Part shown: positions 26,611 to 35,107 of the stretch, one piece after another
Position numbering within the stretch: the stretch's first letter is position 1
Layout of the letters: every line of letters begins with the position of its first letter
Source: Pseudomonas reactans
Lineage (GTDB): Bacteria; Pseudomonadota; Gammaproteobacteria; Pseudomonadales; Pseudomonadaceae
Assembly: GCF_013385825.1 (NCBI RefSeq)
Contig: NZ_JACAPG010000018.1
Span: 248,001-312,000, forward strand
Length of the DNA stretch: 64,000 nt
Reading direction: 5' to 3'
Program-made: the position numbers and the translations under genes
The notes under the pieces: model-generated
The model's input: only the letters and a program-made list of their open reading frames with translations
Databases searched by the model: none
What the model was told of the DNA's origin: nothing

Positions 26611-28250
26611 CTCAACAACCCCCAATGTCCCACATCCTGTCGCTCTACGACGACGTGGACGAACTGTGTGCCGTGTACAACCCCTCGGCAACACCGGCCA
26701 TCCGCAAGATGGTGGCGGCCCGGAAGGCCAGTGCTGCTGCGACCATTATGGTCTACGGGGTGTACAACGCCGGCAAAAGCACGCTTATCAATGCGTTGCT
26801 CGGCGCCGAGCAGGCGCAGGTTGCCGATACGCCGGAAACCTACAAAATTCAGGGCTACCGTTGGGGCGACTTCGAGATCCTCGATACGCCAGGTATCGAC
26901 GCACCGCAAGCCCACGAGCAGGTGACGCGCGAGCAGCTGTATGGAGCTGACGTGGTGATATTTGTGGTCAACCCGTTGGGCGTTGTTGAAGAAGAAGCAA
27001 CGCTTTCGGCGCTGCTGGAGTTGGTCGCGCGTAACAAACAGATCTTTCTGGTGCTCAACCGCAAGAACCCGCTGGAGCCGCTGGAAGCAGAGCGAATCAA
27101 GGATCAACTGCGCGAACGCATCCAACAGATGGCCCAGGCGCGTGGGTTGCCACCAGTGTTGCAGGCAATTCCGATCCTGGAGGTCAACGCCCGATCGGCG
27201 CTCAAGGCGAAACTTGAGCACAAGGGTAATTTGCTGCAGAACTCGGGCTTTCCGAAGTTCGAAAGTGAACTCAACCAGTTCTTTGCTTCGATAGAGCAGC
27301 GTCAGATTGTTGCAGGTGTCGCCACCGATCTGAGCGGTTTCCTGGGTGAGACGCTGGCGCTGTTGGACCAACAGCGCGATCAGGCCTCCAGCGCTCGCAT
27401 CGACGAGTTCTACGCGCAAATCGCACGGCGTGAGATCGACCTGCGTTCGCTGCTTAAAGCGTCGGTACGAGCGAAGGCGGCCGGGGTGGCCAAGGGCGCG
27501 ATGTTGGCAATGCACCAGGACGCCGAGGGTGCTCAAACCAAGATCGACGGGCTGATCCGGCGCGCCAACGAACAGGTGTGTGGCGAACTGGATGACGAGC
27601 TCAAACGTCTGGCGCTGGATGCGGCGCAACTTTTAGAAGAGATGCTCGATCAGGTCCGCGTGCAGCACCCAGACATGCCGTCTACGGGTGCGTTGAATAT
27701 CCCCGGCGCCTCAGCTGGCGAACCCGCCGGGGCTACAGGTTCGGCCGTCGATATGAGCTTGCTGGAAGCAGGTGTGCGCCAGGCGGGCGGAGCGCTGAAG
27801 ACCGAGCACGTGGTGACGGTGATGAAGTTGGGCAAGGAGTGGCTGCCCACTCTGTTCAAGGGTATTGGGCCGATCACCATGGGGAAAATGGCTGAGCAGG
27901 TTGTAGGCAAGGTGCTGCCTGCCATCGGTGTCGTCTACCAGGTCGGCAAATTGATCTACACAGCTTTTGCCGGCGACCCGGAACAGCAACGCCTCGAAGA
28001 ACAGGCTCGCCAAGAGCAGCAGGAGCGTGAGCGGCGCGACCAGGCGATCAAGAGCCTGGGCGACGACATTGCCTGGGAATTTTCGCGCACTCTGACCGAG
28101 GTGGTGGAAGCCAATATCAAGAGCAACTTTGCGCTGGTCAATGACAAGCTCAAGGCTTTGCGCGGCAGCCTCAGCCAGACCGAGTGCAAGCTCAGCGAAG
28201 ACCGCGAACTGCTGGTGCAGTGCCAGGTCACCTTGGACACCTATGTCTGA
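26607..28250 (+). CDS. Dynamin-like GTPase 3, 547 aa
   Basis: G1 GVYNAGKST (51-59), G3 ILDTPGID (91-98), G4-like LVLNRKNP (canonical NKxD altered to NRKN). Long helices occupy about 225-330, a moderately hydrophobic stretch about 405-450 (TLFKGIGPITMGKMAEQVVGKVLPAIGVVYQVGKLIYTAFAG region) may contact membrane, and the end is a charged coiled coil. It forms a translationally coupled pair with GTPase 2 (4-bp overlap), as in two-component bacterial dynamins that assemble as heteromers. The following small gene starts inside its last codons. Confidence 0.82.
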   Translation: MTQQPPMSHILSLYDDVDELCAVYNPSATPAIRKMVAARKASAAATIMVYGVYNAGKSTLINALLGAEQAQVADTPETYKIQGYRWGDFEILDTPGIDAPQAHEQVTREQLYGADVVIFVVNPLGVVEEEATLSALLELVARNKQIFLVLNRKNPLEPLEAERIKDQLRERIQQMAQARGLPPVLQAIPILEVNARSALKAKLEHKGNLLQNSGFPKFESELNQFFASIEQRQIVAGVATDLSGFLGETLALLDQQRDQASSARIDEFYAQIARREIDLRSLLKASVRAKAAGVAKGAMLAMHQDAEGAQTKIDGLIRRANEQVCGELDDELKRLALDAAQLLEEMLDQVRVQHPDMPSTGALNIPGASAGEPAGATGSAVDMSLLEAGVRQAGGALKTEHVVTVMKLGKEWLPTLFKGIGPITMGKMAEQVVGKVLPAIGVVYQVGKLIYTAFAGDPEQQRLEEQARQEQQERERRDQAIKSLGDDIAWEFSRTLTEVVEANIKSNFALVNDKLKALRGSLSQTECKLSEDRELLVQCQVTLDTYV

Positions 28251-28512
28251 TCACCGCAGGGCATTCCCCTGCAACCGCTGCATGCAGTGCTGCAAACGCG
28301 TCAATCTTTTGCCGCAAACAGCCGGGATGGATCGGGGTGATGGGGTATGTAGGCATCTGGATGAGACTGATGGTGGCTGCCGTATCTACGCAGACCGGCC
28401 GGATATCTGCCGCGTGGATCGGCAATTCGAACTGAATTATCAACGGACGATGACGTGGGATGCGTTCGTGGAAATAAATGCAGCGGCCTGCAAACAGCTG
28501 CAAACGATGTGA
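28243..28512 (+). CDS. YkgJ-family cysteine-cluster protein
   Basis: 89 aa from ATG 28243, overlapping the end of GTPase 3 by 8 bp. Cysteines are arranged as CNRCMQCC near the N terminus, then CRHL, CRIY and CR, with the IYADRPDICR ending typical of YkgJ/UPF0153 zinc- or iron-binding proteins. Nothing is known of its role in GTPase operons; a metal- or redox-linked accessory function is possible. A longer frame upstream is only the other-frame reading of GTPase 3. Confidence 0.8.
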   Translation: MSDHRRAFPCNRCMQCCKRVNLLPQTAGMDRGDGVCRHLDETDGGCRIYADRPDICRVDRQFELNYQRTMTWDAFVEINAAACKQLQTM

Positions 28513-28546
28513 TGTGTTGATCATTTGAATATTTAAGGAGGCTGTA

Positions 28547-29665
28547 ATGGTGGAAGTAGCTGATCGGCAACAGGATGCGATTGATGACGTCATTCGTGAC
28601 GCCGTGCGAGGTTCCGGTAAGGTCAATATCGTCGTCGCAGGCAAGACGGGCGTGGGTAAAAGTACCCTGATCAACACGGTGTTCCGTGGGCAGTTGGCGA
28701 AGACCGGCTCCGGTACCCCGGTGACGCAGCAGATCGAAGAGATCACCAAGGAAGGTCATCCAATCACGATCATCGACAGCAAAGGTCTGGAGTTGAAGGA
28801 CTACGCGACCATTCTCAAGGATCTGGAGAGTTTCCTTGAGTTGCGTGCGGGGCATCACGATGAAAACAAGCACATCCATGCGGCATGGATTTGCATTCAG
28901 GAAGGCGGTGATCGGATTGAGCAGGCGGAAATCGATCTCTGCCGTGTGTTGATCGATCAATCCATTCCAGTGGTGGCGGTTGTCACCAAAAGCATGTTCG
29001 CTAAGGACGTTGACTTTCACCTCAAGGTCAAAAAGCTTTTGCCCGGCGCTTCAGCCGTAGTACGGGTGCGCGCAGAGGCGCAACAGATCGAAGACGACGA
29101 AGGCAACGTTTTCAAGTTCGGGGTCAAAGGTATCGACGAGCTGATCTATGAATCTGCGAGGCTGATCCCCGAAGCAAAAAAGCGTGCATTCGCGAATGCA
29201 TTGAGCTCGCGGCATCAATCTTCCATGAAAATCAAAGTCGAGCAGGCTGAGAAGGAAGTATTGATCGCCAGCGGCCTGGCAGCGGCGGCTGGGGCTACGC
29301 CGATTCCATTTTCAGACTCTTTTGTATTGATACCGATTCAAGTCGGGATGCTGGCCAAGATTGGTGTGACGTTTGGAATGGAAGTCAGTACCAGTGCGTT
29401 GACGACCCTGGTGGCATCGGCGCTGGGTTCGAGTGCAGCAAGCTTATTGGGCCGGGCAGTCGTGACCGGTTTGCTCAAAATGATTCCAGGTGTGGGCAGT
29501 GCGGTAGGCGGCACTATCGCCGCGACAACGGCTGCGACGCTGACGAAAGGTTTGGGAGCGGCCTACATTTCGGTGTTGACGGATTTCTGCAATAACAACC
29601 CGGGCAAGGAGCTTAATATCAGTTTGATCGGTGATGAGTTGAAGAGAAAACTCTCACTCAAGTAG
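28547..29665 (+). CDS. Era/YfjP-like GTPase 4 with hydrophobic DUF697-like C terminus
   Basis: 372 aa with a perfect AAGGAGG ribosome binding site. G1 GKTGVGKST (32-40), G2-region TPVTQQIEEI, G3 IIDSKGLE (76-82; DxxG kept, P replaced by S), G4 VTKSMF (TKxD altered). C-terminal half (about 240-350) is Ala/Gly-rich and hydrophobic (LAAAAGATPIPFSD, GLLKMIPGVGSAVGGTIAATTAATLTKG), like DUF697/50S-GTPase-related membrane segments. Last gene of the operon, followed by a strong hairpin. It differs in type from the dynamin-like GTPases, so the operon combines at least two GTPase families. Confidence 0.82.
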   Translation: MVEVADRQQDAIDDVIRDAVRGSGKVNIVVAGKTGVGKSTLINTVFRGQLAKTGSGTPVTQQIEEITKEGHPITIIDSKGLELKDYATILKDLESFLELRAGHHDENKHIHAAWICIQEGGDRIEQAEIDLCRVLIDQSIPVVAVVTKSMFAKDVDFHLKVKKLLPGASAVVRVRAEAQQIEDDEGNVFKFGVKGIDELIYESARLIPEAKKRAFANALSSRHQSSMKIKVEQAEKEVLIASGLAAAAGATPIPFSDSFVLIPIQVGMLAKIGVTFGMEVSTSALTTLVASALGSSAASLLGRAVVTGLLKMIPGVGSAVGGTIAATTAATLTKGLGAAYISVLTDFCNNNPGKELNISLIGDELKRKLSLK

Positions 29666-29679
29666 TGTGCGACTTATAT

Positions 29680-29709
29680 GTCGACCTGTCAGGGATCTGA
29701 CAGGTCGAC
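29680..29709 (+). terminator. Hairpin ending the GTPase operon
   Basis: Perfect 13-bp inverted repeat GTCGACCTGTCAG / CTGACAGGTCGAC with a GGAT loop, 15 bp after the stop. No T-run follows, so it may be a processing or partial terminator structure. Confidence 0.6.
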
Positions 29710-29858
29710 AAGCGGTTCCGGAGTTTCAAAACTAATACTTTCTCTACGAAGATGCTTTTCGGATGGACACGGTGTTTTATGAAATGCCGGAGGGCCCATG
29801 TTCAACGGTGTTATCTCTGATCGAGTAGCACTGGTTTTCTCCAACGCTGAGCCGTGGG

Positions 29859-31115
29859 TCAGCGTATTGACACGACTTTTCTGTCTCTACTTTCTTTAAT
29901 AGCTGCCATCGACAGGCTGCCAGTTGCCGCTTCTTGGATGTGCTCACTCCACCAGGCCATCATCGGGCGTCTACGCTCAATGTAGTCGGCTCGGTTGTAG
30001 GCGCTGCGTACCTCATCTTTATCGACGTGGGCTAGCGCGACCTCGATTAACTCAGGATCCCAACCGCGCTCATTAAGGATGGTACTCGCCATTGAGCGCA
30101 TGCCATGACTTACTAGGCGCCCTTCGAAGCCCATGCGCTTCAGCGCCATGTTGGCTGTCTGGCTGTTGCAGTGGGTGCGAGGGTTCCGGTCTGCAGGGAA
30201 GACGTACTCCCGGTGTCCACTGTAGGGCTTGATTGCTTCCAAGAGCGCCAAAGCTTGTTCCGTAAGCGGAATGATGTGCATCCGACGTTTCTTCATGCGC
30301 TCCGCCGGTATAGTCCAGATCTTCTTTTCGAAGTCGATATCAACCCAGCGGGAAGTGGCAGCCTCGGCTGGCCGAGTCATGGTGTGAAGTTGCCACTCAA
30401 TCAGGCAGCGCGTAGTTCTTTTTATGCTGGCATTGGCAATTGCCACCATGAGCTCTTTCAGCTCATCGGGCGCAAGGGCCGCCATGTTTTTCTTTTTGGG
30501 TTTTTTGAAAACGGAGCGGATTCCACTGAGCGGATTCGCGTGAATCAAACCCGAATTGACACCATAGGTCATTATCTCATTGAGGCGTTGGGTTAGACGT
30601 TTAACGGTTTCGAGACTGCCCTTCGTCTCGAGGGGGCGAAGCAAATTTATGACTTTAGGGGCAGTGATAGCAGAGATTGGGGTGGTGGCCAGATCAGGGA
30701 AGACATGCAGTGTGAGAGAGCGCCAAATATCCTCGGCGTACGCAGGGGTGACTGAATCCTTTTTGAGCTCGAACCACGCTGCCGAGATATTTTCGAAAGT
30801 GTGTTCCGTGGCTGCTTTTTTCGCGTGCCGCTCGGCGTCTCGTTTCTCTTTAGGGTCCAGCCCCTGGGCGACAAGCTCTCTCGCTTCAACGGTTCTCTTA
30901 CGTGCTTGCGCCAGGCTCACCTCAGGAAAGGTGCCCAACCCCATGTTTATCCGCTTTTTCGTCACAGGTTGGATGTAATTGAAATTCCATAGTTTTGAGC
31001 CATTGATTCTCACTCGCATCTGCAGGCCGTTGCCATCGGTGAGTATGTAGTCCTTTTCCTTTGGTTTCGCGGCTTTGACTTTTACGTCTGAAAGGCGCGT
31101 GGCTTGGGCTCCCAT
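29859..31115 (-). CDS. int: P4-type tyrosine integrase of the island
   Basis: 418 aa from ATG 31115 (MGAQATRLSDVKVKAAKPKEKDY opening, GGAATA upstream; a TTG 12 bp earlier is less likely). It has an N-terminal DUF4102-like arm-binding domain, a core-binding domain with FENISAAWFE, and a catalytic domain with MTRPAEA (Arg), HGMRSMAS (His-x-x-Arg), LAHVDKDEV (His) and the nucleophile region SAYNRADY. All catalytic residues look present. It lies 185 bp from an ssrA-like att sequence, the usual place for such an enzyme. A truncated near-identical C terminus occurs at 51428-51790. Confidence 0.92.
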   Translation of the reverse strand: MGAQATRLSDVKVKAAKPKEKDYILTDGNGLQMRVRINGSKLWNFNYIQPVTKKRINMGLGTFPEVSLAQARKRTVEARELVAQGLDPKEKRDAERHAKKAATEHTFENISAAWFELKKDSVTPAYAEDIWRSLTLHVFPDLATTPISAITAPKVINLLRPLETKGSLETVKRLTQRLNEIMTYGVNSGLIHANPLSGIRSVFKKPKKKNMAALAPDELKELMVAIANASIKRTTRCLIEWQLHTMTRPAEAATSRWVDIDFEKKIWTIPAERMKKRRMHIIPLTEQALALLEAIKPYSGHREYVFPADRNPRTHCNSQTANMALKRMGFEGRLVSHGMRSMASTILNERGWDPELIEVALAHVDKDEVRSAYNRADYIERRRPMMAWWSEHIQEAATGSLSMAAIKESRDRKVVSIR

Positions 31116-31261
31116 GGAGTATTCCAATGCTGTTTATGTATTCCAAAAAATAGCAGGTGAGGGCTTGGAATACCACTTGGAATACACGAAAGCCTAGATG
31201 GTCACGGATGCTGGTGAACGCTCGTGGACGCTAAATCCTTGTATTTACTGGATTTCAGGCA

Positions 31262-31288
31262 CAAAAAAAGACGTCCGTGGACGTCTTT
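31262..31288 (-). terminator. Terminator of the ssrA-type sequence
   Basis: On the minus strand AAAGACGTCCACGGACGTCTTTTTTT: a GACGTCC/GGACGTC hairpin with a following T-run. It lies directly after the tmRNA-like 3' end at 31318-31300 and fits the transcription terminator of ssrA or a copy of it carried by the island. It also bounds the integrase promoter region. Confidence 0.75.
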
Positions 31289-31299
31289 AGATGATTATT

Positions 31300-31318
31300 T
31301 GGTGGAGCCGGGGGGATT
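31300..31318 (-). other. Attachment-site remnant: 3' end of tmRNA (ssrA)
   Basis: The minus strand reads AATCCCCCCGGCTCCACCA, which agrees with what I recall of the 3' terminal bases of Pseudomonas tmRNA (T-arm end, acceptor stem and CCA). Bases further upstream (31319 on) are AT-rich and not tmRNA, so this is a duplicated att core, not the gene. It is followed by the ssrA-like terminator and then the integrase gene, a typical island end. The partner site with the intact ssrA must be outside the window. Confidence 0.65.
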
Positions 31319-31654
31319 AAAGATTTATACATAAGATATTGTTTTAAATGGATTTATTTAAAAGTTCATTATTAAATGCCCCCATAAGTGCCCCCGTGCA
31401 CATATTTCCGATGAGCGGCTATTTAAGGAGTTGAACTGGCGTCCTGAATCTCGTTAGCGACCGGGCGAGGCCAGTCAACCACCGGGAGCATTTAATAGAG
31501 TCGGTCGTGTACAGCACAACCTCGGTTAGCTGGCCAGAAGGGTTTGATGCCCAGCTCAGACCGGTTGCTGGGTAGATGTCAGGTCACGCAGTTGGGTTTT
31601 TTCAGCGGCAGCGCACCATGGGCTCATCTAAGACGATTTGAGCTGAGGTGCGGT
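31319..31654. other. Noncoding boundary region after the att site
   Basis: 336 bp. The first ~70 bp are very AT-rich, then two TGCCCCC direct repeats (atgcccccataagtgccccc, about 31376-31396) occur, a pattern often seen next to integrase/att junctions. No gene supported; the frame that extends into the next gene lacks signals here. Confidence 0.45.
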
Positions 31655-31993
31655 ATGAGACACTCGATGGTTACCTGCCACAACTGTGGCAAAGCGATGG
31701 TTCCGAGAGCGTCATATAGCCGTGGTTTCTGGGGGTATTCGCCTTCGTTCAATCATTGCCCCTTTTGCCTGAGTGAGAACTGGCACGGCGGAAATCCAGC
31801 GTTAGGGGCTCGGCTGTTCGCGTTGGTAGGCCTAGCTCTTGGTGTTCTGGCCTGCGTATTGGTGGGGGCTCTTCTGTTCAAGGTGCAGTGGTGGCTTGGT
31901 GTCGAAGGACAGTGGTCTCTATTGACGCTTGGCACATGTGCTGTGTCGGTTACCGCGGGATACCATTTTTACAACTGGTTTGTTGATTGCTGA
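31655..31993 (+). CDS. Zinc-ribbon membrane protein, 112 aa
   Basis: Start at ATG 31655 with GAGGTG five bases upstream; an upstream in-frame ATG at 31544 lacks one. CHNC (8-11) and CPFC (about 39-42) form a zinc ribbon; two membrane helices follow (about 55-80, LFALVGLALGVLACVLVGALL, and 90-108). Small zinc-ribbon/two-helix proteins are common accessory genes; no function known. It starts the cargo region beyond the att site. Confidence 0.6.
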   Translation: MRHSMVTCHNCGKAMVPRASYSRGFWGYSPSFNHCPFCLSENWHGGNPALGARLFALVGLALGVLACVLVGALLFKVQWWLGVEGQWSLLTLGTCAVSVTAGYHFYNWFVDC

Positions 31994-32125
31994 CCGGTGA
32001 TCGTGCTGTGGAAGGCAGCAATCGGCCAGAAGCAGTCATCCGCACAGAAGTATTTCCGACCCCAGATTGCGGGAGCATCAGCTGCCAACGGATTGGGGGG
32101 GGCGTTTGACAGGTCGCCCCCACGC

Positions 32126-32455
32126 CTAATCCACAATGAACAACTTCGCCCCGATCGTAGTGAATGACCGATGTCCCTCAGCATTATTGCCCACCTGATA
32201 GCTCATGCCAGGCGTCAGTGTGAACTGACGACCATCTTCCAGTTCTGTATGCAACTGACCCTCCAGGCACAACAAGATGTGCCCCCTCCAACACCAGTGA
32301 TCGGCCAGATATCCAGGGCTGTATTCGACCATCCGCACACGCTCTGAACCAAACTGGCAGGTACGCCAATAAGCTGTGCCTGTCTGACCGGGATGTGCCA
32401 CCGGCTCTATCGTTGACCAATCGGTGGTACCAAATGGGATTGCAGTGAGATCCAT
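32126..32455 (-). CDS. DHCW-motif cupin-fold protein
   Basis: 109 aa from ATG 32455 (MDLTAIPFGTTDW; GAGGCAACA upstream). The core LADHWCWRGHILLCLEGQL is the DHCW-type cupin motif, and the following GMSYQVGNNAEGHRSFT continues the barrel. It is the normal length for this family of small cytoplasmic cupins, whose substrates are unknown. Single gene with no operon partner. Its upstream side faces the first copy of the 145-bp repeat. Confidence 0.85.
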   Translation of the reverse strand: MDLTAIPFGTTDWSTIEPVAHPGQTGTAYWRTCQFGSERVRMVEYSPGYLADHWCWRGHILLCLEGQLHTELEDGRQFTLTPGMSYQVGNNAEGHRSFTTIGAKLFIVD

Positions 32456-32986
32456 TGTTGCCTCATCGAAATGCAATAAATTCAGACCGTATCATTCGAG
32501 CAATGGTGCCGATAGACACAGAAGGCCCGCATTTATGTAATACAGGCGCGGTGACAGAAACTGCCTTCACCCTGCCACTGGATAGCCATTCGGTGCTGCT
32601 ATCGCGGGTAACTCATTGACCACTTTGGGTCGACTACTGCCGGTCGCGAGCGGATAACATCAGCCTTTTCGGTGATGGATTGGAACGTCTAATTCTGGAG
32701 TCACTGTAATACGTGCCCTGTAGCGCACCCAAAAAACCCCCGTACCACTTTTGTACCACCACCCCCCCCCCCGAATCTCGCCGATTGCGGCAATGCCAAG
32801 CCCTGCCACTGCTTTGCTTGAGTTTTTGAAGCGAGTCGCCCACCCTGACAAGTGACTAGTCAACGATGGACGTGTTATTACGGTTTTAACCACATCAACT
32901 GGCCAGAAGCCGAGATTACTCATTGGGTTAACCTGTCCAGTTTTTCGTAACCTGGACAGATGCTGTTAACTTAGAAGGTAAAAGTT
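32456..32986. other. Noncoding region holding repeat copy A
   Basis: 531 bp without a supported gene. It contains repeat copy A (32618-32762), a C-homopolymer of about 11-12 bases (about 32760-32772) and the promoter/RBS region of the phosphotransferase-like gene (agaaggtaa before the TTG at 32987). Small ORFs here are shadows. Confidence 0.5.
32618..32762. repeat. ~145-bp dispersed repeat, copy A
   Basis: Begins GACCACTTTGGGTCGACTACTGCC, has the core CAGCCTTTTCGGTGATGGATTGGA-type block (ending 32684) and ends GTACCACTTTTGTACCACC (starting 32742). Core and end block are 58 bp apart, as in copy B. Confidence 0.7.
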
Positions 32987-33775
32987 TTGGACGAATTGGA
33001 GACTATTCTTCAGGGTGGGGGCAGATCTTTGGTAACGAAGAAGGGAGATGTTGTTTTCCGCGCACCTACTCCTTGGTCAATGACAACCGTTGCGCTGCTC
33101 GAGCATTTGGAGCGAGTCGGCTTCGAATACTCGCCAAGACTGGTAGGTACCGGCCTCGATTCCAAAGGACGGGAAATGGTTTCGTTTTTGGATGGTGATT
33201 TTGTCCATCCTAAGCCTTGGGAAGATGAAGCCCTACCGCTCCTGGGACGCATACTGAGAGAGTTGCACCTGGCGACTAATACTTTTGTACCTCCAGATAA
33301 CGCTCAATGGCGTCCATGGTTTGGCCGCGGGTTGGGTACCCCTTCAGTAATAGGCCATTGCGATACGGGCCCTTGGAATATCGTATGTCGTAATCAGTTA
33401 CCGTTTGCGCTCATTGATTGGGAAGAGGCTGGCCCCGTTGACCCATTGATCGAACTCGCACAAGCCTGCTGGCTAAACGCTCAGTTAGTAGATGACGACA
33501 TCGCTGAAAAGCAGGGGCTGCCCTCGATTGAAGTCCGTGCTCATCAAATGCGGTTGCTACTCGATGGATATGGTGTCCCCCGTTCTCAACGCGCTGGTTT
33601 CATTGATAAAGTGAGGGACTTTGCCATTTTCAGTGCCGCGAACGAAGCAATTGCGGCGCGGGTGACGATGGATAGCCAAGAGATTGATCCGCTCTGGGGT
33701 ATATCGTGGAGAGCGCGCAGTGCAGCCTGGATCATAAAACACCAAGCCACGCTCAATCGGGCAATCGTAAGATGA
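32987..33775 (+). CDS. Aminoglycoside phosphotransferase (APH)-family kinase
   Basis: 262 aa, TTG start at 32987 preceded by AGAAGGTAA. APH/choline-kinase fold: catalytic loop GHCDTGPWNIV (HxDxxxxN form, about 124-134) and metal-binding IDWEEAG (about 144-150). The phosphate-binding N-lobe is short. Such kinases phosphorylate aminoglycosides, macrolides or small metabolites; the substrate cannot be told from sequence. It sits between repeat copies A and B, which suggests mobilisation as a unit. Confidence 0.8.
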   Translation: MDELETILQGGGRSLVTKKGDVVFRAPTPWSMTTVALLEHLERVGFEYSPRLVGTGLDSKGREMVSFLDGDFVHPKPWEDEALPLLGRILRELHLATNTFVPPDNAQWRPWFGRGLGTPSVIGHCDTGPWNIVCRNQLPFALIDWEEAGPVDPLIELAQACWLNAQLVDDDIAEKQGLPSIEVRAHQMRLLLDGYGVPRSQRAGFIDKVRDFAIFSAANEAIAARVTMDSQEIDPLWGISWRARSAAWIIKHQATLNRAIVR

Positions 33776-34209
33776 TCTATCCCCGCTGATTTTTCCGCCG
33801 CCTCTTCCCATCAAAAGGCGGCCATACCCGGTTCTACAAAGGGGAGATTGAGCGCGAACTATATAGGTCTAACTAAGTTAGACTTTCCACAGTCGAGCGA
33901 CTGCGTTGCAGAGAAACTGGGCTCGGATACGATATCCAGCACAATTAAAATACGGCACATGAATGCCTGGAGTGGACCAGCGACCACTTCGGGTCGGTTG
34001 CTGCCAATCATACGAAACTATCAGCCTTTTCGGTGATGGATTGGACGCACACACGCTGTAAGCCTTAATTTTAAAGGCCTCTGTTGATCATCATCAGACT
34101 GTGTACCAATTTTTTACCACTTCACCTGTTAGCGCCGAGCTGTAACCTACCACTTTTCGTTCAGAGGTCGACAGCGAAAGGTACGACTACACTTTGAGAC
34201 CAGGCGCCA
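33776..34209. other. Noncoding region with palindrome and repeat copy B
   Basis: 434 bp. Contains an interrupted palindrome GTCTAACT-a-AGTTAGAC at about 33869-33885 and repeat copy B. No gene supported. Confidence 0.5.
33982..34122. repeat. ~145-bp dispersed repeat, copy B
   Basis: GACCACTTCGGGTCGGTTGCTGCC at the left, TCAGCCTTTTCGGTGATGGA (ending TTGGA at 34045) in the middle, GTACCAATTTTTTACCACTT (from 34103) at the right. Spacing middle to right is 58 bp, as in copy A. Confidence 0.7.
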
Positions 34210-34752
34210 CTACGAGACGCTGGTACGGAGGTCCATCCTCAGTACAACCATTTGTGAATACTCCGCTTTGACTTGACGAGGAAAATTTTTACTTCCTATC
34301 TCTGAAAAGCCCCACTTGAGATAGGCGTTTCTTGCATTTACTGCAGACGCCATTACATCCAGCCATACGTGCGTCAGCCCTAACTCTTTCGCGTGCTCGA
34401 TTGCTGCAGACACAAGTCGAAACCCTAACCCCGACTTCTGACTGCCCGGTAGAAGATAGATCCTAGAAATCTCCGCTCCCCCGCATTCGTGCGTGATCGG
34501 GTTTCGAGAGTCAACCATCATGGTTAAGAATCCAACCACAACCCCAGCAACCTCGGCTACCCAAAGCCTTGATTCAGCTTGTCGCAGCAGCATCAAAAAT
34601 GCTGACGTACTAAAGGTATCGAGTTGATGGGCTAAAGCTACGCAGTCATTCCATAGGTAATGATAGGACGCTGCATAAGCAGCAGGACCAATCACTCCTA
34701 ACACCTCAGCATCGTCTACACATGCTCTGCGGATTTTTACCACTCCGTCCAC
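34210..34752 (-). CDS. GNAT-family N-acetyltransferase
   Basis: 180 aa. GNAT fold with the acetyl-CoA loop ISRIYLLPGSQKSGLGFRLVSAAIEHA (Q-x-x-G-x-G/L form, about 97-123) and the C-terminal NARNAYLKWGFSEIG block. Full length. Substrate unknown. It lies convergent/isolated between repeat copies B and C. Confidence 0.88.
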   Translation of the reverse strand: MDGVVKIRRACVDDAEVLGVIGPAAYAASYHYLWNDCVALAHQLDTFSTSAFLMLLRQAESRLWVAEVAGVVVGFLTMMVDSRNPITHECGGAEISRIYLLPGSQKSGLGFRLVSAAIEHAKELGLTHVWLDVMASAVNARNAYLKWGFSEIGSKNFPRQVKAEYSQMVVLRMDLRTSVS

Positions 34753-34818
34753 ACTTGGGCCTCGCGCAATTCCAATGGGTCACCCAAGAGTCTACCCGCT
34801 CAGATCTGCGTCTGCTTT

Positions 34819-34950
34819 GCTCGACTGCTGCCATGGATGCAGAAATTAGCCCCCAAATCCGTGATGGATTGGACCAATTAATGGCAGCCCCTTTAAAGCA
34901 AAAGGTTACAGAGCAACCACCGCCTTCTCTTACCAATTTTGAACCACCCC
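34819..34950. repeat. ~145-bp dispersed repeat, copy C (diverged)
   Basis: GCTCGACTGCTGCC at the left, AAATCCGTGATGGATTGGACC (TTGGA ends 34873) in the middle, TTACCAATTTTGAACCACCC (from 34930) at the right. Middle-to-right spacing is 57 bp. Most diverged of the three. Confidence 0.6.
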
Positions 34951-35107
34951 CTACTCGAGTTTTCATCCACGGTCAACGGACGTTGCGGCAGCTAACGACC
35001 CAAAGCGGCCGGTCGGAGAAGGCAGCAGCCCGCCAAAACCAGACGTTTAGTCTCACGTCTCAATCATTCATAATGCTGCTCCGGAAAGTGCGAAAGTTAA
35101 TGAATTC

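Noticed and set aside
31300..31660. Intact tmRNA gene
   Set aside because: Only the last 19 bases and the terminator match; the bases beyond are AT-rich and unrelated.
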